Below, one piece after another: positions 34,280-43,632 of a DNA stretch of 64,000 bases; within the stretch, counting starts at the first letter, position 1; every line of letters starts with the position of its first letter. Source of the stretch: Amycolatopsis sp. 195334CR (GTDB lineage Bacteria > Actinomycetota > Actinomycetes > Mycobacteriales > Pseudonocardiaceae). The stretch covers positions 4,464,001-4,528,000 of the forward strand of contig NZ_JAFJMJ010000001.1 in the NCBI RefSeq assembly GCF_017309385.1, in the 5' to 3' direction. The notes beneath the pieces were generated by a model. It was not told the DNA's origin. It saw only the letters and a list, made by a program, of their open reading frames with translations, and searched no databases. The position numbers were made by a program, and so were the translations under genes.

Positions 34280-34366
34280 GACACCGATGCTAGTGCGACA
34301 ATCGGATATGTTTCTGACCGATCCAGCTATCGATCAGGGCACCGAAGATCGCCTAGGCTCGGGGAC

Positions 34367-34795
34367 ATGACCGACACGATCGACTTCGACGAGATGAACC
34401 GGAAGGTCATCGCCGAGTTCCGGGAGACCGGGGGCAAGGCCGGCGGGATCTTCGAGGGCATGCCACTGGTCCTCGTGCACCACATCGGTGCCAAGACCGG
34501 GACCGCGCGCATCGCCCCGCTGGTTCCCCTGGTCGACGGGGACCGGCTCTACATCTTCGCCAGCAAGGGCGGCAGCCCCGAGAACCCCGCTTGGTACCAC
34601 AACCTGGTGGCCAACCCGAAGGTGGAAGTCGAATACGGCACCGAGCGCTTCCCCGTGAACGCGCGGGTGCTCACCGGCACCGAACGGGACGAGGTGTACG
34701 CCAAGCAGGTCGCCGTGCAGCCCCAGTTCGGCGAGTACCAGCAGAAGACCGATCGGCTCATCCCGGTGATCGAGCTGGAGCGCATCGACCGCTGA
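34367..34795 (+). CDS. Deazaflavin (F420)-dependent nitroreductase-family protein
   Basis: A 142-residue Ddn-like protein with split beta-barrel fold. Typical features are LVLVHHIGAKTGTARIAPL, DGDRLYIFASKGGSPENP and WYHNLVANPKVEVEYG, which bind F420. Such enzymes reduce quinones, nitroimidazoles or other electrophiles. TAGGCT at 34354-34359 lies seven bases before the ATG, so the mRNA is probably leaderless. It is divergent from the AraC regulator. Confidence 0.9.
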   Translation: MTDTIDFDEMNRKVIAEFRETGGKAGGIFEGMPLVLVHHIGAKTGTARIAPLVPLVDGDRLYIFASKGGSPENPAWYHNLVANPKVEVEYGTERFPVNARVLTGTERDEVYAKQVAVQPQFGEYQQKTDRLIPVIELERIDR

Positions 34796-34834
34796 CCACC
34801 GATTCCTTTCCGGTGCGGCCGGGGTCTATCCGTC

Positions 34835-35657
34835 ATGAGCGAAACGATGGAGGACCCCAACCGCGCGTTGTGGGAGTCGTGGGCACGCGGAGCGCAGGAC
34901 CCGGCCTGGGAGACGCTGACCGCCGAACCCGAGGCCGTCGAAACCGCCGAGGCCCAGGCCGGGGCGTGGCTGCGGCCACGCGACGCCCCGGCCGGGCCGG
35001 TGGTCCTGGCGATCCACGGTGGTGGATTCGTAGGCGGATCGGTGTCCACGCACCGCCGGATGTTCGGCCATCTCGCCCGCGCCGCCGGGGTGAACGTGTT
35101 CGCCGTCGAGTACGGCCTCGTGCCCGAGCACGTGTTCCCCAGTCAGCTCGACACCGTGACGGCCGCCTACCGGTGGCTGCTCGGCACCGGCGCCGGTCCG
35201 ATCGGCGTGGTCGCTGACTCCTGCGGTGCGCTGCTGGCGCTCGGCCTCGCGATCCGCGCGCGGGAGGATGGGCTGCCGATGCCGTCCTCGTTGCTGCTGA
35301 TGTCGGCGTGGACCGATCTCGACGCTGAAGGCGCTTCGTACGACACGGGCAGCGACCCGTACTTCACCAGGGAAATGGTCCGCGGGCTCGCGGCGGGTTA
35401 CCTGGCCGGGGCTGACTCGCGCAACCCGCTGGCGGCGCCACTGCACGCCGACCTGCCTCCAGGCCGGTGCCGAGGAAGCGCTGCTGGACGATAGCAGGCG
35501 GCTGGCGCAGCGGCTGCGGGACGCGGGCGTCGAGGTGCAGTTGGAGGAGTACCCGGACCAGGTGCACACCTTCCAGATGACCGCCGGCCGGACCACCGCG
35601 GCCGACGACGCGATCGGTAAGGCGGGGGCGTGGCTGCGGTCGACACTGGTCCGGTGA
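34835..35657 (+). pseudogene. Alpha/beta hydrolase (HSL/acetyl-hydrolase type), frameshifted
   Basis: Codons from ATG 34835 encode a fold-3 hydrolase: oxyanion motif AIHGGGFVGGS and the nucleophile region VVADSCGALLALG. Near 35456 the reading changes: the original frame runs into a short foreign tail (PGRCRGSAAGR) and stops at 35494, while frame +1 continues with LQAGAEEALLDDSRRLAQRL and YPDQVHTFQM, which supply the catalytic acid and His. The junction (LHADL directly followed by LQAGAEE) lacks the usual six to eight residues, so a small deletion is likely. The true stop at 35657 overlaps the sigma-factor GTG. Confidence 0.8.
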
Positions 35658-36532
35658 CGGATTTCGAGCGGGTGGCGGCGCCACTGCGCGGTGAGCTCCT
35701 GGCGCACGGCTATCGGATGCTCGGGTCGTGGCACGAGGCCGAGGACGCGGTCCAGGAGACCTTTCTCCGCGGGTGGCGCGCCTGGGACGCCTTCGAGGAC
35801 CGTTCCTCGGTGCGGACGTGGTTGCACCGCATCGTCACGAACGTGTGCCTGAACGCCGCCAGGGACCGCGGCCGGCGCGCGCTGCCCTCGGGCATCGGGG
35901 CGCCGTCGGAAAACCAGGGCGTGCTGCCCGCGGAGGCGTCGATCGAGCCGTTCCCCGGCGACCGCGCCGATCTGAGGCTGGCGCTGGTCGCCGCGATGCA
36001 GACGCTGCCGCCGAGCCAACGGGCGGTGTTGCTGCTGCGGGACGTGCTGGCGTTCCCGGCCGCCGAGGTCGCCGAGATGATGGGCACGTCCGTCGCGGCG
36101 GTGAAGAGCAGCCTGCAACGTGCCCGCGCCAGGTTGGCCGACGTCGACCTCGGGCTTGACGACGTCGTCGAGCCCAGCTCCCCGCAGGCGCGGCGGCTGC
36201 TCGACGCGTACGTGACCGCGTTCGAGATGGCGGATGTCACCGCCTTGACGACCGTGCTCCGTGCGGACGCGACGCTGGAGCTGGTGCCGGACCGGACGTG
36301 GTTCGCGGGCAAGGCGGACTGCGCCGGGGTGTTCGCCGCGGCGGTGGGGAGCCCTGGCGACTGGCGGATGGACCGCGTGGTCGTCAACGGCCAGCCGGGC
36401 GCCCTCGCGTACCTGCGCGGGCAGCCGTTCGGCGTCGCGGTGCTCGACGTCCGCCGGGACGGCATCGCCGGAGTGACCGTCTTCGGCGGCATCGCTGATT
36501 CAGAGGCGTTCCGGGGCGGCGATGCCCAGTAG
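35654..36532 (+). CDS. ECF sigma factor with C-terminal SnoaL-like domain
   Basis: A 292-residue RNA polymerase sigma factor of the SigG/SigJ type. Region 2 spans residues 12-75 (AEDAVQETFLRGWRAW), and region 4 is LPPSQRAVLLLRDVLAFPAAEVAEMMGTSVAAVKSSLQRARARL in two parts. After residue 175 an NTF2/SnoaL-like domain (YVTAFEMADVTALTTVLRAD) takes the place of a separate anti-sigma factor. GTG 35654 overlaps the hydrolase stop (GTGA). Its 3' end overlaps the convergent argS by 33 bases. Confidence 0.9.
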   Translation: MTDFERVAAPLRGELLAHGYRMLGSWHEAEDAVQETFLRGWRAWDAFEDRSSVRTWLHRIVTNVCLNAARDRGRRALPSGIGAPSENQGVLPAEASIEPFPGDRADLRLALVAAMQTLPPSQRAVLLLRDVLAFPAAEVAEMMGTSVAAVKSSLQRARARLADVDLGLDDVVEPSSPQARRLLDAYVTAFEMADVTALTTVLRADATLELVPDRTWFAGKADCAGVFAAAVGSPGDWRMDRVVVNGQPGALAYLRGQPFGVAVLDVRRDGIAGVTVFGGIADSEAFRGGDAQ

Positions 36533-38212
36533 GCCCAGGCCGTGTTCGAGGGTGCGGGCGGTGAGCCGGCACAGGGCGAGGCGGTTGGTGCGCGTGGGTT
36601 CGGCGGCCTTGAGCACGGGACAGGCTTCGTAGAACGTGGTGAACGCGCGCGCCAGGGCGTAGAGGTAGCCGCAGAGGCGGTGTGGTTCGAGCGTGGTGCC
36701 GACGTCGACGAGGGTGCTGGCGTAGGCGTCCAGCTCCAGGGCCAGCGTCCGTTCCGGTGGAGTGAGCGGGACGGACGCGTCTACCACCGGCTCGGTGTCG
36801 CCCGCGTTGCGCAGGATGGACCTGATGCGGGCGTGGGCGTACTGGAGGTAGACCCCGGTGTTGCCGGTGAGGGCCACCATGCGGTCGACGTCGAAGGTGT
36901 AGTCCCTGAGCCGCGACGTCGACAGGTCGGCGTACTTGACGGCGCCGATCCCGGCCTGCTCGGCGATGCGGTCCAACTCGGCGGGTGCGCGTTCGGGGTT
37001 CTTCTCCGCCACGACGGCGCGTGCGCGGGCGACGGCGTCGTCGAGCAGGTCCATCAGCCGGACGGTGCCGCCCGCCCGGGTCTTGAACGGACGCCCGTCC
37101 GAGCCGAGAACGGTGCCGTACGGCACGTGCGCGGCCTCGATCCCGCCGGTCAGCCACCCCGCGCGGCGGGCGGCTTCGAAGATCAGCCGGAAGTGCAGTG
37201 CCTGCCGGGAATCCGTGACGTAGAGCAGGCGGTCCGCCGCGAGGTCGTGGATGCGGTAGCGGATCGTGGCCAGGTCGGTGGTGTCGTAGCCGTAGCCCCC
37301 GTCGCGCTTGCGGAGCATGAGCGGGACGGGGTTGCCGTCCGGGCCGGTTACCTCGGTTGAGAAGACGACCAACGCGCCTTCGCTTTCGACCGCGATTCCG
37401 GCTTCGCGCAACGCTTCCACGGTTTCGGCGAGCAGGGGGTTGTAGAAGGACTCGCCGACGGAGTCTTCGGGTGTGAGGAGCACGCCGAGCCGGTCGTAGA
37501 TGACGCGGAACGCCTTCTCGGATACGGCGACGATCTCACGCCAGCGGGCCACTGTGTCGGCGTCACCTGATTGGAGCGCGACAACGCGCGCCCGCGAACG
37601 GTCCGCGAACGCCTCGTCCGACTCGAACTCCGCGCGTGCGGCCCGATAGGTGTCGTCCAATGTGGACTCGGTGGACGGGTGCTCGTCGAGGTACTGGATG
37701 AGCATGCCGAACTGCGTGCCCCAGTCGCCGAGGTGGTTCTGGCGGACCACCTCCGCGCCGAGGAAGCCGAGCAGGCGGGCGAGGCAGTCACCGATGATCG
37801 TCGTGCGCAGGTGCCCGACGTGCATTTCCTTGGCGATGTTGGGCGCCGAATAGTCGACCACCGTCCGGCGGCCCAGTTCCGGGGTGCCGATGCCGAGCCG
37901 CGGGCTCGCCAGCCGTGCGGAGATCTGGTGCCACACCGACGAATCGGACAGTGTGAGGTTCAGAAAGCCTGGCCCGGAAAGCGCGGTTTCGTCGATCAAT
38001 GAAGCAACCATCGCGTCACGCACTTCAGCGGCGAGTTCGCGAGGTGCGGCGCCGACCCGCTTCGCGAGTGCGAGGGCGGCGTTGGCCTGGAAATCGGCGT
38101 GCTCGGAGCGGCTCACCACGGGGTCGGCACCGGCCAGCTCGGGTCGCGCCCGGCCGATCGCGGCCGTGATGGTGGTGGCGACCTGGTCCAGCAGTGGCGA
38201 TACCTCGTGCAC
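36500..38212 (-). CDS. argS: Arginyl-tRNA synthetase, E. coli-type
   Basis: A 570-residue class I synthetase charging tRNA-Arg. The HIGH motif is NIAKEMHVGHLRTT; instead of KMSKS it has GRPFKTRAGGTVRLMDLLD, as in the E. coli-type enzyme. The N-terminal additional domain and the C-terminal DALR anticodon-binding domain (YLQYAHARIRSILR) are present. GTG 38212 has AAGGG five bases upstream. It stands alone rather than beside lysA/thrA as the main actinobacterial argS commonly does, so it may be a second, possibly acquired, copy. Confidence 0.93.
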   Translation of the reverse strand: MHEVSPLLDQVATTITAAIGRARPELAGADPVVSRSEHADFQANAALALAKRVGAAPRELAAEVRDAMVASLIDETALSGPGFLNLTLSDSSVWHQISARLASPRLGIGTPELGRRTVVDYSAPNIAKEMHVGHLRTTIIGDCLARLLGFLGAEVVRQNHLGDWGTQFGMLIQYLDEHPSTESTLDDTYRAARAEFESDEAFADRSRARVVALQSGDADTVARWREIVAVSEKAFRVIYDRLGVLLTPEDSVGESFYNPLLAETVEALREAGIAVESEGALVVFSTEVTGPDGNPVPLMLRKRDGGYGYDTTDLATIRYRIHDLAADRLLYVTDSRQALHFRLIFEAARRAGWLTGGIEAAHVPYGTVLGSDGRPFKTRAGGTVRLMDLLDDAVARARAVVAEKNPERAPAELDRIAEQAGIGAVKYADLSTSRLRDYTFDVDRMVALTGNTGVYLQYAHARIRSILRNAGDTEPVVDASVPLTPPERTLALELDAYASTLVDVGTTLEPHRLCGYLYALARAFTTFYEACPVLKAAEPTRTNRLALCRLTARTLEHGLGLLGIAAPERL

Positions 38213-38432
38213 GGCGGCCCTTCCCTTCGTGGTGGTTGGCACCATTGTTCCGGCCGCCGCCAGCGGTTTTCCGGGATTCAAGATCCGCACAAGGTTTGTT
38301 CCAGGGGGTGCCCGGCAGACTGACCGGTGTACGAAGTGCTTGGCCGAGGGGGAAGGCGGGGTGGTCGCGCCGGGAGCGCGGCCACCCCGCCCCGTTTCGA
38401 CAGTCACTCGATCAGGTGAGAGACTGCCGCCT

Positions 38433-39011
38433 GTGACCCAAGCCACGCTGCACATGCACCAGAAGGTCACCTTCGCGGTGAACCGCTACCAGATCTTCGC
38501 CGACCAGGGTGGGGAGCCCGGTCAGTTGATCGCGTTCGTCGAGCAGAAACGGCTGAAGTTCAAGGAAGAGGTGACGATCTACACCGACTCCACCAAGAGC
38601 ACCGTGCTGGCCAGGTTCAAGGCCCGCAAGGTGATCGACCTCGGCAGCGGCTACGACGTCACCGACGCCGCCGGCCGCTCGATCGGGCTCTTCCGCAAGG
38701 ACTTCGGCAAATCGCTGGTCAACTCCACCTGGCACCTCGACCCGCCCGGCGGGCCGACCGTCACCGGCCGTGAGCGCAACGGGGGCATCGCCGTGCTGCG
38801 GCGGCTGTGGAACGTGCTGCCGATCATCGAGAACATCCCGTTCCCGTTCCGCTACCACTTCGACTTCGCCGCCGACGGCAGGCAGGTTTTCAGCGTGGAC
38901 AAGAAAACCTGGCTGCGCGACCACTACCGGATCGACATCGAGGACGCGGCGATCGACCAGCGGCTGGTGATCGCCCAGGCCGTCGCGGTGGACGCGCTGC
39001 AGGCCCGCTAG
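38433..39011 (+). CDS. LURP-one-related family protein
   Basis: A 192-residue protein of the LOR/scramblase-like beta-barrel fold. The repeated strands KVTFAVNRYQIFAD, RLKFKEEVTIYTD, VLARFKARKVIDLGSGYDVT and GRSIGLFRKDFGKSL are typical. A predicted hydrophobic C-terminal helix common in eukaryotic scramblases is absent. Related bacterial proteins are of unknown function. It has no obvious ribosome-binding site; an AGACTG box stands just upstream of the GTG. Confidence 0.72.
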   Translation: MTQATLHMHQKVTFAVNRYQIFADQGGEPGQLIAFVEQKRLKFKEEVTIYTDSTKSTVLARFKARKVIDLGSGYDVTDAAGRSIGLFRKDFGKSLVNSTWHLDPPGGPTVTGRERNGGIAVLRRLWNVLPIIENIPFPFRYHFDFAADGRQVFSVDKKTWLRDHYRIDIEDAAIDQRLVIAQAVAVDALQAR

Positions 39012-39397
39012 GGCACCACCTCACCGATCCCGAGCATGTTGCCCTCGCTGTCGCGGAACCACACGGCCCGCTCGCCCCGGCCCCTGCTCGGGTAGTACCC
39101 GTCGATCTCCATGATCCCGTCGACGGTGCCCTCGTACTCCTCGAACACGACGCCGCGGTCGCGCAACGCCGCGACCGTGGCGTCGAGGTCGTCGACGGAG
39201 AACGACATCTGGGTGAACGAGCCGTCGGCGGCACCGGCCGAGGCGAACAGGCAGAACACCCCGGAAGCGCCTTCGTAACGCAGGCCGCCCTCACGCTCTT
39301 CGGCCGGTTCCAGCCCGAGCTTCTCCGCATACCAGCGTCGTGCCCGGTCCAGGTCCTGGGTGGGGAGGCGGGTTTCGATCCGCGCGTCGCTCAGCAT
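39008..39397 (-). CDS. VOC-family (glyoxalase-like) protein
   Basis: A 129-residue vicinal-oxygen-chelate protein with paired beta-alpha-beta-beta-beta modules. The opening ETRLPTQDLDRARRWYAEKLGLEP and the end VWFRDSEGNMLGIGE are classical. Possible metal ligands are only partly conserved, so function could be dioxygenase, lyase or drug binding. GTG 39403 would extend it by two residues. It is convergent with the LURP-like gene, overlapping by four bases. Confidence 0.85.
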   Translation of the reverse strand: MLSDARIETRLPTQDLDRARRWYAEKLGLEPAEEREGGLRYEGASGVFCLFASAGAADGSFTQMSFSVDDLDATVAALRDRGVVFEEYEGTVDGIMEIDGYYPSRGRGERAVWFRDSEGNMLGIGEVVP

Positions 39398-39461
39398 TCG
39401 CACGATGCTAGGCGGGCGAGTAGGTTCGGGCCCGCGAACGGCGAAACTGGGGAGTTTGGAA

Positions 39462-40982
39462 ATGGCCGAAAGCAACCGAAGAGCGTTCCTGTCGTGGTTG
39501 TCCCGCAGCGGGCTGGTGCTCACCGCCGCCGGGGTGCCGGGACTGGCCGGGGTGGAGCGGGCGGCGGCCGCCGAGGTGCTGGTACTGGTCAACGCGACGC
39601 TGATCGACGGGACCGGCGCCGCGCCGGTGCCGGAGGCCACGATCGTGGTCGCCGGTGACCGGATCGCCGCCGCGGGACGGCCGCGCGTGCCGCTGCCCGC
39701 CGGCGTCCGGGTGCTCGACCTGCGGGGCAAGTACGTGCTGCCGGGACTCTGGGACATGCACGCCCACACCCCGGCGCCGGCCGCGCTGCCGAACGTCGAG
39801 CAGCTCGTCCTGCCCGCCTACGTGGCCAACGGCGTCACCTCGGTGCGGGAGATGTGGGGCCAGCCGCACCTTCCGGAGCTCCGCGACCGCATCGAACGCG
39901 GTGAGCTGGTCGGGCCGCGCATGGTGATCGCGTCCAACATGGTCGACGGGCCGCGGTCGTTCCTCGATCCCGAACCGGTCAGGGTGAGCACGCCCGCCGA
40001 AGCCAGCGCCGCGGTCCGGCGGGCCAAACAGGACGGCGCCGACCTGGTGAAGGTGTACTCGCTGCTGAGCGCGGAGGCCTTCGCGGCGGCCACCGCCGAG
40101 GGCCGCCGGATCGGCATCCCGGTCGCCGGGCACGTGCCCGAGCTGGCCCGGTCCGACAGCGCGGCGGCGTTGTCGATGAGCACCCAGGAGCACCTGTTCG
40201 GGCTCTACTTCGACGTCTCGTCGGAGGAGGAGCGGCTGCGCGAGGTGCTGGCGAAGACCCAGTTCCAGCCGGACCCGCTGACCTGGTGGGCCGGGGTGCG
40301 CACGACGCTGGAACCGGAGGCGCTGCGGTACTACGACCCGGTGCGCGCGGCCGACGTGTTCGGCGCGCTGGCGGCCAACGGTGTCGCGCTCGACGCCACG
40401 CTCACCGGCGCGCGCCTGTGGTGGCTGCCGCCCGAGTCGTTCCACGGTGATCCACGGACGAAGTACCTGCCCGGCTGGGTTCGCGAGGACTGGGACGCTT
40501 TCCTCGGCGGGCCTTGGGATCCGGCGCGGATCGAGGCGGGCCGCGAGTTCTACGCCGCGACGCAGCGCCTGCTCGCCGAAGCCGCGGGTGCGGGCGTGCC
40601 GATCACCGCGGGCACGGACTGCGGCATCGGGATCCCCTACGACTTCCCGGGATTCGGGCTGCACGACGAACTCGCGCTGATGGTCGAGGGCGGGGTCACC
40701 CCGATGCGGGCGATCCAGGCGGCCACCGGGGACGCCGCGCGTGCCGCCGGGCGCGAGCGCGTCAGCGGCACGATCGCGCCCGGCAAATACGCGGATCTTG
40801 TTGTGCTGGAAGATGATCCGCTCACGGACATCACCAACACCAGGCGCATCGACGCGGTCGTCAGCCGGGGGCGGTTGATCGACCGCGCGGCCCGTGAGCG
40901 CCTGCTCGCGGAGATCGAAGCCGTGGCCGCGCGGACCCCGAGACCGGGCACCAGCGCCACGCGGTGCTGCCCGGGGCCCTAG
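39462..40982 (+). CDS. Tat-exported amidohydrolase
   Basis: A 506-residue metal-dependent hydrolase. The N-terminus NRRAFLSWLSRSG is a Tat signal ending near AAAAE. The amidohydrolase fold has HxH in WDMHAHTPAP, a Lys that may be carboxylated (DLVKVYSLL), His residues in VAGHVPE and TQEHLFG, and the catalytic Asp in TAGTDCGIG. It ends with the family's small domain (GTIAPGKYADLVVLE). It probably acts outside the membrane on a cyclic amide or peptide. Substrate unknown. Confidence 0.87.
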   Translation: MAESNRRAFLSWLSRSGLVLTAAGVPGLAGVERAAAAEVLVLVNATLIDGTGAAPVPEATIVVAGDRIAAAGRPRVPLPAGVRVLDLRGKYVLPGLWDMHAHTPAPAALPNVEQLVLPAYVANGVTSVREMWGQPHLPELRDRIERGELVGPRMVIASNMVDGPRSFLDPEPVRVSTPAEASAAVRRAKQDGADLVKVYSLLSAEAFAAATAEGRRIGIPVAGHVPELARSDSAAALSMSTQEHLFGLYFDVSSEEERLREVLAKTQFQPDPLTWWAGVRTTLEPEALRYYDPVRAADVFGALAANGVALDATLTGARLWWLPPESFHGDPRTKYLPGWVREDWDAFLGGPWDPARIEAGREFYAATQRLLAEAAGAGVPITAGTDCGIGIPYDFPGFGLHDELALMVEGGVTPMRAIQAATGDAARAAGRERVSGTIAPGKYADLVVLEDDPLTDITNTRRIDAVVSRGRLIDRAARERLLAEIEAVAARTPRPGTSATRCCPGP

Positions 40983-41194
40983 CCGGTACTCCGGACGGGG
41001 GTGAGCCCGGTCACGTCCGGAGCCCGGCCCGTTCGCGGCGGTGTGAGCCCGTCCGCGTACACTCCGTGTTCGCGCACGCCCGGATCGGCGATCGCCAACC
41101 CTGATCAGAACGCGGCGATTTGGTTACTCGCCCGCAACCCACGTGGTGGACGTTCGTTCTGTCCTGCGCGTGCGCCCGACGAAAGGATCCACCG

Positions 41195-42193
41195 ATGAGG
41201 CTGCCGAGACGGCTCGCCGTGATCGCGGCCTGCCTGCTCCTGGCCGCGTGTGGCGCCGAGCCGGCCCCCGAGCCGCCCGCCAGGCCCATCGAGGTCGCCT
41301 TCGTGCCCAAGGTGCAGTCCATCGCCTACTTCGACGCGATGAACGAGGGCGGCAGGCGCGCCGCGCAGGTGCTCGGCGTGAACTGGACCTACCGCGGCCC
41401 GCTCACCGCGGACGCCGCCGAGCAGGCCGCCATCGTGCGCGAGTTCATCGGCCGCGGGGTGAACGTGGTGGTGGTCGCCCCCAACGACCCCGACTCCATC
41501 GCCCCGGTGGTGGCCGAGGCCAAGGCCAAGGGCATCCGGGTGCTGACCACCGACACCGACGCCCCCAACTCCGGCCGCGAACTCTTCGTCAACCAGGCGG
41601 GCGCGGAGAGCGTCGGCCGGGCGCTGACCGACGCGCTGATGCAGAAGACCGCGGGCACCGGGCAGTACGCGATCGTGTCCTGCGGCCCGGCCGCGGCCAA
41701 CCTCAACGCCTGGATCGCCGTGCAGAAGGCGTACACCGCGCAGAACTACCCCAACGCGCAGATCGTCGACATCGTCTACGTCGGCGAGGACCAGAACGCC
41801 GCGGCCGCCAAGGCCAAGGAGCTGATGACCACCCACCCCCAGCTCACCGGGCTGGTCGGCGAGTGCACCACCTCCGCGCCGGGCGTGGCGAAGGCGGTCC
41901 GCGAAGCCGGGCGCATCGGCCAGGTCTTCACCGTGGGCGTCGGCACCCCGCAGACGATGAAGGAGTACCTGCGCGACGGCTCGTCGTCGGCGTCGGTGCT
42001 GTGGGACGTGGAGAACCTGGGCTACCTGACGGCGTGGGCGGCGAAGCAGGCCGCCGACGGCAAGGTCCCCGAGTCGATGAACAACGTCAGCCCGGAGCTG
42101 CCCGCGGTGCGCTACACCGCCGCCGACAAGACCCTCGTGCTCGGCGACCCCTTGTTGATCACCAACGACAACGTGGACCAGTTCGACTACTAG
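41195..42193 (+). CDS. Sugar-type substrate-binding lipoprotein (RbsB/LsrB-like)
   Basis: A 332-residue periplasmic-binding-protein family member. The signal peptide ends with a lipobox (LLAACG, Cys acylated). The type I fold shows VAFVPKVQSIAYFDAMNEGG, NVVVVAPNDPDSIAPVV, VLTTDTDAPNSGRELFVNQ and GLVGECTTSAPGVAKAV, close to rhamnose/autoinducer-2 binding proteins. No permease or ATPase gene adjoins it, so it works with a transporter encoded elsewhere or serves as a sensor. GAAAGGA stands before the ATG. It is convergent with iniC. Confidence 0.88.
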   Translation: MRLPRRLAVIAACLLLAACGAEPAPEPPARPIEVAFVPKVQSIAYFDAMNEGGRRAAQVLGVNWTYRGPLTADAAEQAAIVREFIGRGVNVVVVAPNDPDSIAPVVAEAKAKGIRVLTTDTDAPNSGRELFVNQAGAESVGRALTDALMQKTAGTGQYAIVSCGPAAANLNAWIAVQKAYTAQNYPNAQIVDIVYVGEDQNAAAAKAKELMTTHPQLTGLVGECTTSAPGVAKAVREAGRIGQVFTVGVGTPQTMKEYLRDGSSSASVLWDVENLGYLTAWAAKQAADGKVPESMNNVSPELPAVRYTAADKTLVLGDPLLITNDNVDQFDY

Positions 42194-43632
42194 GCATAGG
42201 CCGGGTCTCGCGCGAGCATCGCCTCGCAGCTGCGCAGGACCACTTCGGCGGCTCGCCGGGCGGCGCCGCTCAGCGCCGGGTTGACCGCCTGCTCGCGCCA
42301 GTGCCAGAGCGCGTCCTGGATGGCCTCCTGCAACTCGGCCGGGGAGACCTCCTCCTCGATGCCGAGGCGTTCCAGCAGGCCGACGCCCTGGCCCCCGGTC
42401 AGCCGGATGGCGTCCTCGGCCAGGTCCTCGGGCAGCTCGGTCCGGCCACCGCGCAGGGCCGCGAGCACGCGCAGCTCGTTGAACGCGTGCGCTCCTGAGA
42501 CCAGCCGGTCCAGTTCGGCGGCCAGCTGCTCGCTGCCCGGCCGGGGTTCGCGGCGCAGCAACACCTCCAGACCGAGCAGGGCCGCGCGTGCCTTCAGCAC
42601 GTCCTCCCGCGCGCTGAACTGCTGCGCGACCGCGTCCCGCAGTTCACCGAGCCCGCTGCGCTGCACCAGCTGCCCGGCCAGCGCGGGCACGGTGTTCGCG
42701 CCACGGCGGATCAGCGTGGTCGCCAGCCGCAGGCCGAACAGCCCGAAGCGGCCGAGCAGCCATTCGCGGGCACCAGGCTTCAACGGCAGTGGCGCGTCGG
42801 CGCGGATGAACCGGTCCGCCGAGAGCAGCCTGCTCTCCAGATCCGGCCGCGGCACCTGGGCCAGCGCGGAAAGCGCGGCGAACTCCGGTTCGCTCAGCGT
42901 GCGGCCCGCGCTCGCCACCAGCCCGGCGACCGCGACCACGTCCTGGCACAGGTCCTGCACCTCGTCGGTCCGGCGGTAGCGGCGGGCGACCTGGCGGGCG
43001 GAGATCAGCGCGTCCACCCGGCCCGCGCCCAGTTCGTCGGCCTTGGCCAGCACCACCATCGCGTGCACCGGCGGCGCCCAGCCGCTCGGCGGGCCGTGCA
43101 GCGCGCGCAGGGCGCCCAACTCGGGGCCGTGCGGCCGCCGCACCAGGTACAGCACGGCGTCGGCGTCGGTCAGCCCGCCGGCCAGCGCCTGCGGGCCCGC
43201 CTCGGGGTCCAGCGCGGGCGTGTCCATCAGCACCAGGTCGCGGAGCTGGCGGCTGGGCCAGTCGACCACCAGCCGGTCCACCTGCTGCCCGCCCAGCGGG
43301 GCCAGGTCCACGCGCAGCCGCCGCTCGGTGCGCTCGGCACCCATCTCCCACGGCGCGGCCCCACCCGGCGGGTAGGCCAGCGCGCGCGGCGCCGACCCGC
43401 CCTGGTACCAGGTCACCACCTGGCGGTCGCCGATCTTCAGCGGCGCCACCTCGTCCCCGGCCAGCGCGTTGAGCAGGCTGGACTTGCCGGTGCCCGCCGG
43501 CCCGACCACGGCCAGCCGCAGCGGTTCGGCGAAGCGCGCCAGGTGCCGGTCCAGCCAGCTGGTCGCGCGGGCGCTGTCCTGGTAGAGCGAGAGCGCGCGC
43601 TGCAGCAGTTCGCCGGCGGCCTCGGCGATCAC
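42190..43632 (-). CDS. iniC: Dynamin-like GTPase, IniC-like
   Basis: A 480-residue large GTPase. The P loop is VVGPAGTGKSSLLNAL, G3 is VLMDTPALD, and a G4-like VVLAKADELG follows. The C-terminal half is helical, as in bacterial dynamins. Its size, position after an IniA-like gene and ATGA overlap with it match mycobacterial IniC. In mycobacteria the iniBAC operon responds to wall inhibitors such as isoniazid and ethambutol. The symbol is given by locus architecture and length. Confidence 0.8.
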   Translation of the reverse strand: MIAEAAGELLQRALSLYQDSARATSWLDRHLARFAEPLRLAVVGPAGTGKSSLLNALAGDEVAPLKIGDRQVVTWYQGGSAPRALAYPPGGAAPWEMGAERTERRLRVDLAPLGGQQVDRLVVDWPSRQLRDLVLMDTPALDPEAGPQALAGGLTDADAVLYLVRRPHGPELGALRALHGPPSGWAPPVHAMVVLAKADELGAGRVDALISARQVARRYRRTDEVQDLCQDVVAVAGLVASAGRTLSEPEFAALSALAQVPRPDLESRLLSADRFIRADAPLPLKPGAREWLLGRFGLFGLRLATTLIRRGANTVPALAGQLVQRSGLGELRDAVAQQFSAREDVLKARAALLGLEVLLRREPRPGSEQLAAELDRLVSGAHAFNELRVLAALRGGRTELPEDLAEDAIRLTGGQGVGLLERLGIEEEVSPAELQEAIQDALWHWREQAVNPALSGAARRAAEVVLRSCEAMLARDPAYA

